NCBI GenBank assembly: GCA_964498075.1
Contig: CAZCGA010000124.1
Location: 1 to 18,098, forward strand
DNA: 18,098 bases
Direction of reading: 5' to 3'
Origin: CAZCGA01 sp964498075
Lineage (GTDB): Bacteria; Desulfobacterota; Binatia; HRBIN30
Shown here: positions 17,518 through 18,098 of the stretch, one piece after another
Layout: the number at the start of each line of letters is the position of its first letter
Numbering within the stretch: the first letter of the stretch is position 1
Program-made: the position numbers and the translations under genes
The notes under the pieces: generated by a model
Told to the model about the DNA's origin: nothing
Seen by the model: the letters and a program-made list of their open reading frames with translations, nothing else
The model's database searches: none

Positions 17518-17760
17518 ATGGCCCGGCTGGAAATCGGCAAGTACCTCGCAACCGACACTCGCGTGTGCGGCGGCCGCTTGATCTTCCGTGGGACTCGCAT
17601 CCTGGTGGCGGACGTGTTGGAGTTGCTGGCCGCGGGGTACGCCGCCGATGAGGTTGCCCGTCAGTATGGCGACGGGATCACTGCGGCAGCGGTGCGGGAA
17701 GCCGTGCGACTCACCAGCCGCGGCGTCGTTCGCGAGGTCGCCGTGCGTCCGGCGGCGTGA
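17518..17760 (+). CDS. DUF433-family antitoxin
   Basis: Small protein of 80 residues matching DUF433, a helix-turn-helix antitoxin-type domain. The family signature VCGGRLIFRGTRILVADVLELLAAGYAADEVARQYGD is present, with the GTRI/V segment and the following helices, then the second helical motif ITAAAVREAVRL. DUF433 proteins commonly pair with PIN-like (Mut7-C/DUF5615) toxins, and such a coding start follows here through a GTGA overlap. The start is supported by a GGAG(AG) site 6-9 nt upstream. The protein appears intact. It would bind its own promoter (the 17483-17501 palindrome is a candidate) and its toxin, but the toxin gene is broken, so the antitoxin may be an orphan. Flanked by two 31-nt repeats. 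Confidence 0.85.
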   Translation: MARLEIGKYLATDTRVCGGRLIFRGTRILVADVLELLAAGYAADEVARQYGDGITAAAVREAVRLTSRGVVREVAVRPAA

Positions 17761-17927
17761 TCGTTCTCGACCACAATATTCCTCGTGACCAAGCTCTCCG
17801 ACTGCGCCGCTGGCGCGTCCGAGCCAACCACATCGGTTTTGAAGTCGGTCGCCCGGAGTGGCAGGATCAGCAGGAGGTCAGCTGGAGGAATGCGTCTACC
17901 ATCTTCTGGAGCTTTCCTCCTCGCTGA
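17757..17927 (+). pseudogene. Truncated PIN-like (DUF5615/Mut7-C-type) toxin
   Basis: A GTG start overlaps the antitoxin stop as GTGA. The first 40 codons read VIVLDHNIPRDQALRLRRWR and then HIGFEVGRPEWQDQQE, which resembles the N-terminus of PIN-like toxins paired with DUF433 proteins: an Asp at position 5 within a hydrophobic strand, then a helix and a second strand. Such toxins are usually well over 100 residues, with further acidic residues in the C-terminal half. Here the similarity ends near codon 41 and a stop comes after 56 codons, inside a GCTGANN repeat. The gene is therefore probably a decayed remnant, cut by a deletion or a repeat insertion. The family assignment rests on a short N-terminal match and on the neighbour. 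Confidence 0.55.
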
Positions 17928-17957
17928 TCGCTGACAGCTGAGTGCTGAAAGCTTGCC
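17923..17957. repeat. Tandem heptamer repeat, GCTGANN
   Basis: Four units (GCTGATC, GCTGACA, GCTGAGT, GCTGAAA) and a fifth degenerate one (GCTTGCC) in exact 7-nt register. The first unit contains the stop codon of the broken toxin frame. Confidence 0.8.
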
Positions 17958-17960
17958 TTC

Positions 17961-17991
17961 ATCGAGCCGTGTGATCCCGCGCCGATCGCCG
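17961..17991. repeat. 31-nt direct repeat, copy 2
   Basis: Second copy of the sequence at 17436-17466, 28 of 31 identical, 525 bp downstream. The antitoxin, the broken toxin and the heptamer array lie between the two copies. Confidence 0.85.
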
Positions 17992-18018
17992 AGAGCGGAC
18001 GGCCACTTACTTCTACTT

Positions 18019-18096
18019 TCAAGGGCTGACCCCACCTCTCACCTCGAGCTCGTAGAGCACCGCTGCCGAATCGAACGCCGCAGCGGCGGCGGCGAC
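18019..18096 (-). CDS. Possible C-terminal end of a minus-strand gene at the window edge
   Basis: A frame open from the edge to a TGA at 18019-18021 gives 25 residues ending FDSAAVLYELEVRGGVSP, preceded by an alanine run. Third codon positions are about three-quarters G or C, like real genes here. It is too short to identify and may be chance. Its last codons run into a GGGGTCAGCCCTTGAAAGT stretch that looks like repeat-associated sequence. Confidence 0.25.
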   Translation of the reverse strand, partial: VAAAAAAFDSAAVLYELEVRGGVSP

Positions 18097-18098
18097 GC

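Overview
This is an 18.1 kb piece of a high-GC bacterial chromosome. It contains two runs of exactly ten Ns (809-818 and 7075-7084), so it comes from a draft assembly, probably metagenomic. The gene content is mostly core and housekeeping: groESL, lon, moeA, a tRNA-dihydrouridine synthase, tandem DUF507 genes and DUF2203/DUF4149 genes. Mixed in are fatty-acyl, flavin and di-iron enzymes. Paired DUF507 genes, a PhaR-type polyhydroxyalkanoate regulator and many lipid or xenobiotic-type oxidoreductases fit an uncultured deltaproteobacterial-type lineage (Desulfobacterota/Binatota-like). That placement is an inference from gene content, not a phylogenetic result.

Layout. 1-3991 is a minus-strand block read from right to left: phaR, a luciferase-like monooxygenase overlapping it by ATGA, two DUF507 paralogues, groES and groEL (cut by the window edge). 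groESL has its own promoter candidate, which overlaps the end of the second DUF507 gene. 4150-6239 is a plus-strand pair: a nitrilase-superfamily amidase and moeA, overlapping by ATGA. 6240-7960 is a minus-strand pair: a TetR regulator followed by a Dus enzyme, ending head-on against moeA with no gap. Divergent from TetR is a ferritin-like di-iron protein (8105-9133) with a good promoter and Shine-Dalgarno site. 9174-10570 is an orphan six-helix membrane histidine kinase carrying one apparent frameshift. A 388 bp gap follows, then a crotonase-family gene (minus) divergent from a secernin-like C69 hydrolase (plus). 13118-14875 is a minus-strand cluster of DUF2203, DUF4149 and a HAD hydrolase. 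lon occupies 14985-17408.

The right end (17409-18098) differs in character. A terminator-like hairpin directly after lon abuts a 31-nt sequence that recurs 525 bp downstream. Between the two copies lie a DUF433 antitoxin gene, a GTGA-overlapping start of a PIN-like toxin that breaks down after about 40 codons, and a tandem GCTGANN heptamer repeat. This looks like a small decayed toxin-antitoxin cassette framed by repeats and is the most accessory-like part of the window.

No tRNA, rRNA, CRISPR array, complete insertion sequence or obvious biosynthetic or defence cluster is visible. I do not see a convincing new multi-gene system. The points most worth checking are the repeat-framed toxin-antitoxin remnant, the crotonase lacking both hydratase glutamates, the phaR/monooxygenase overlap, and several genes that look leaderless.
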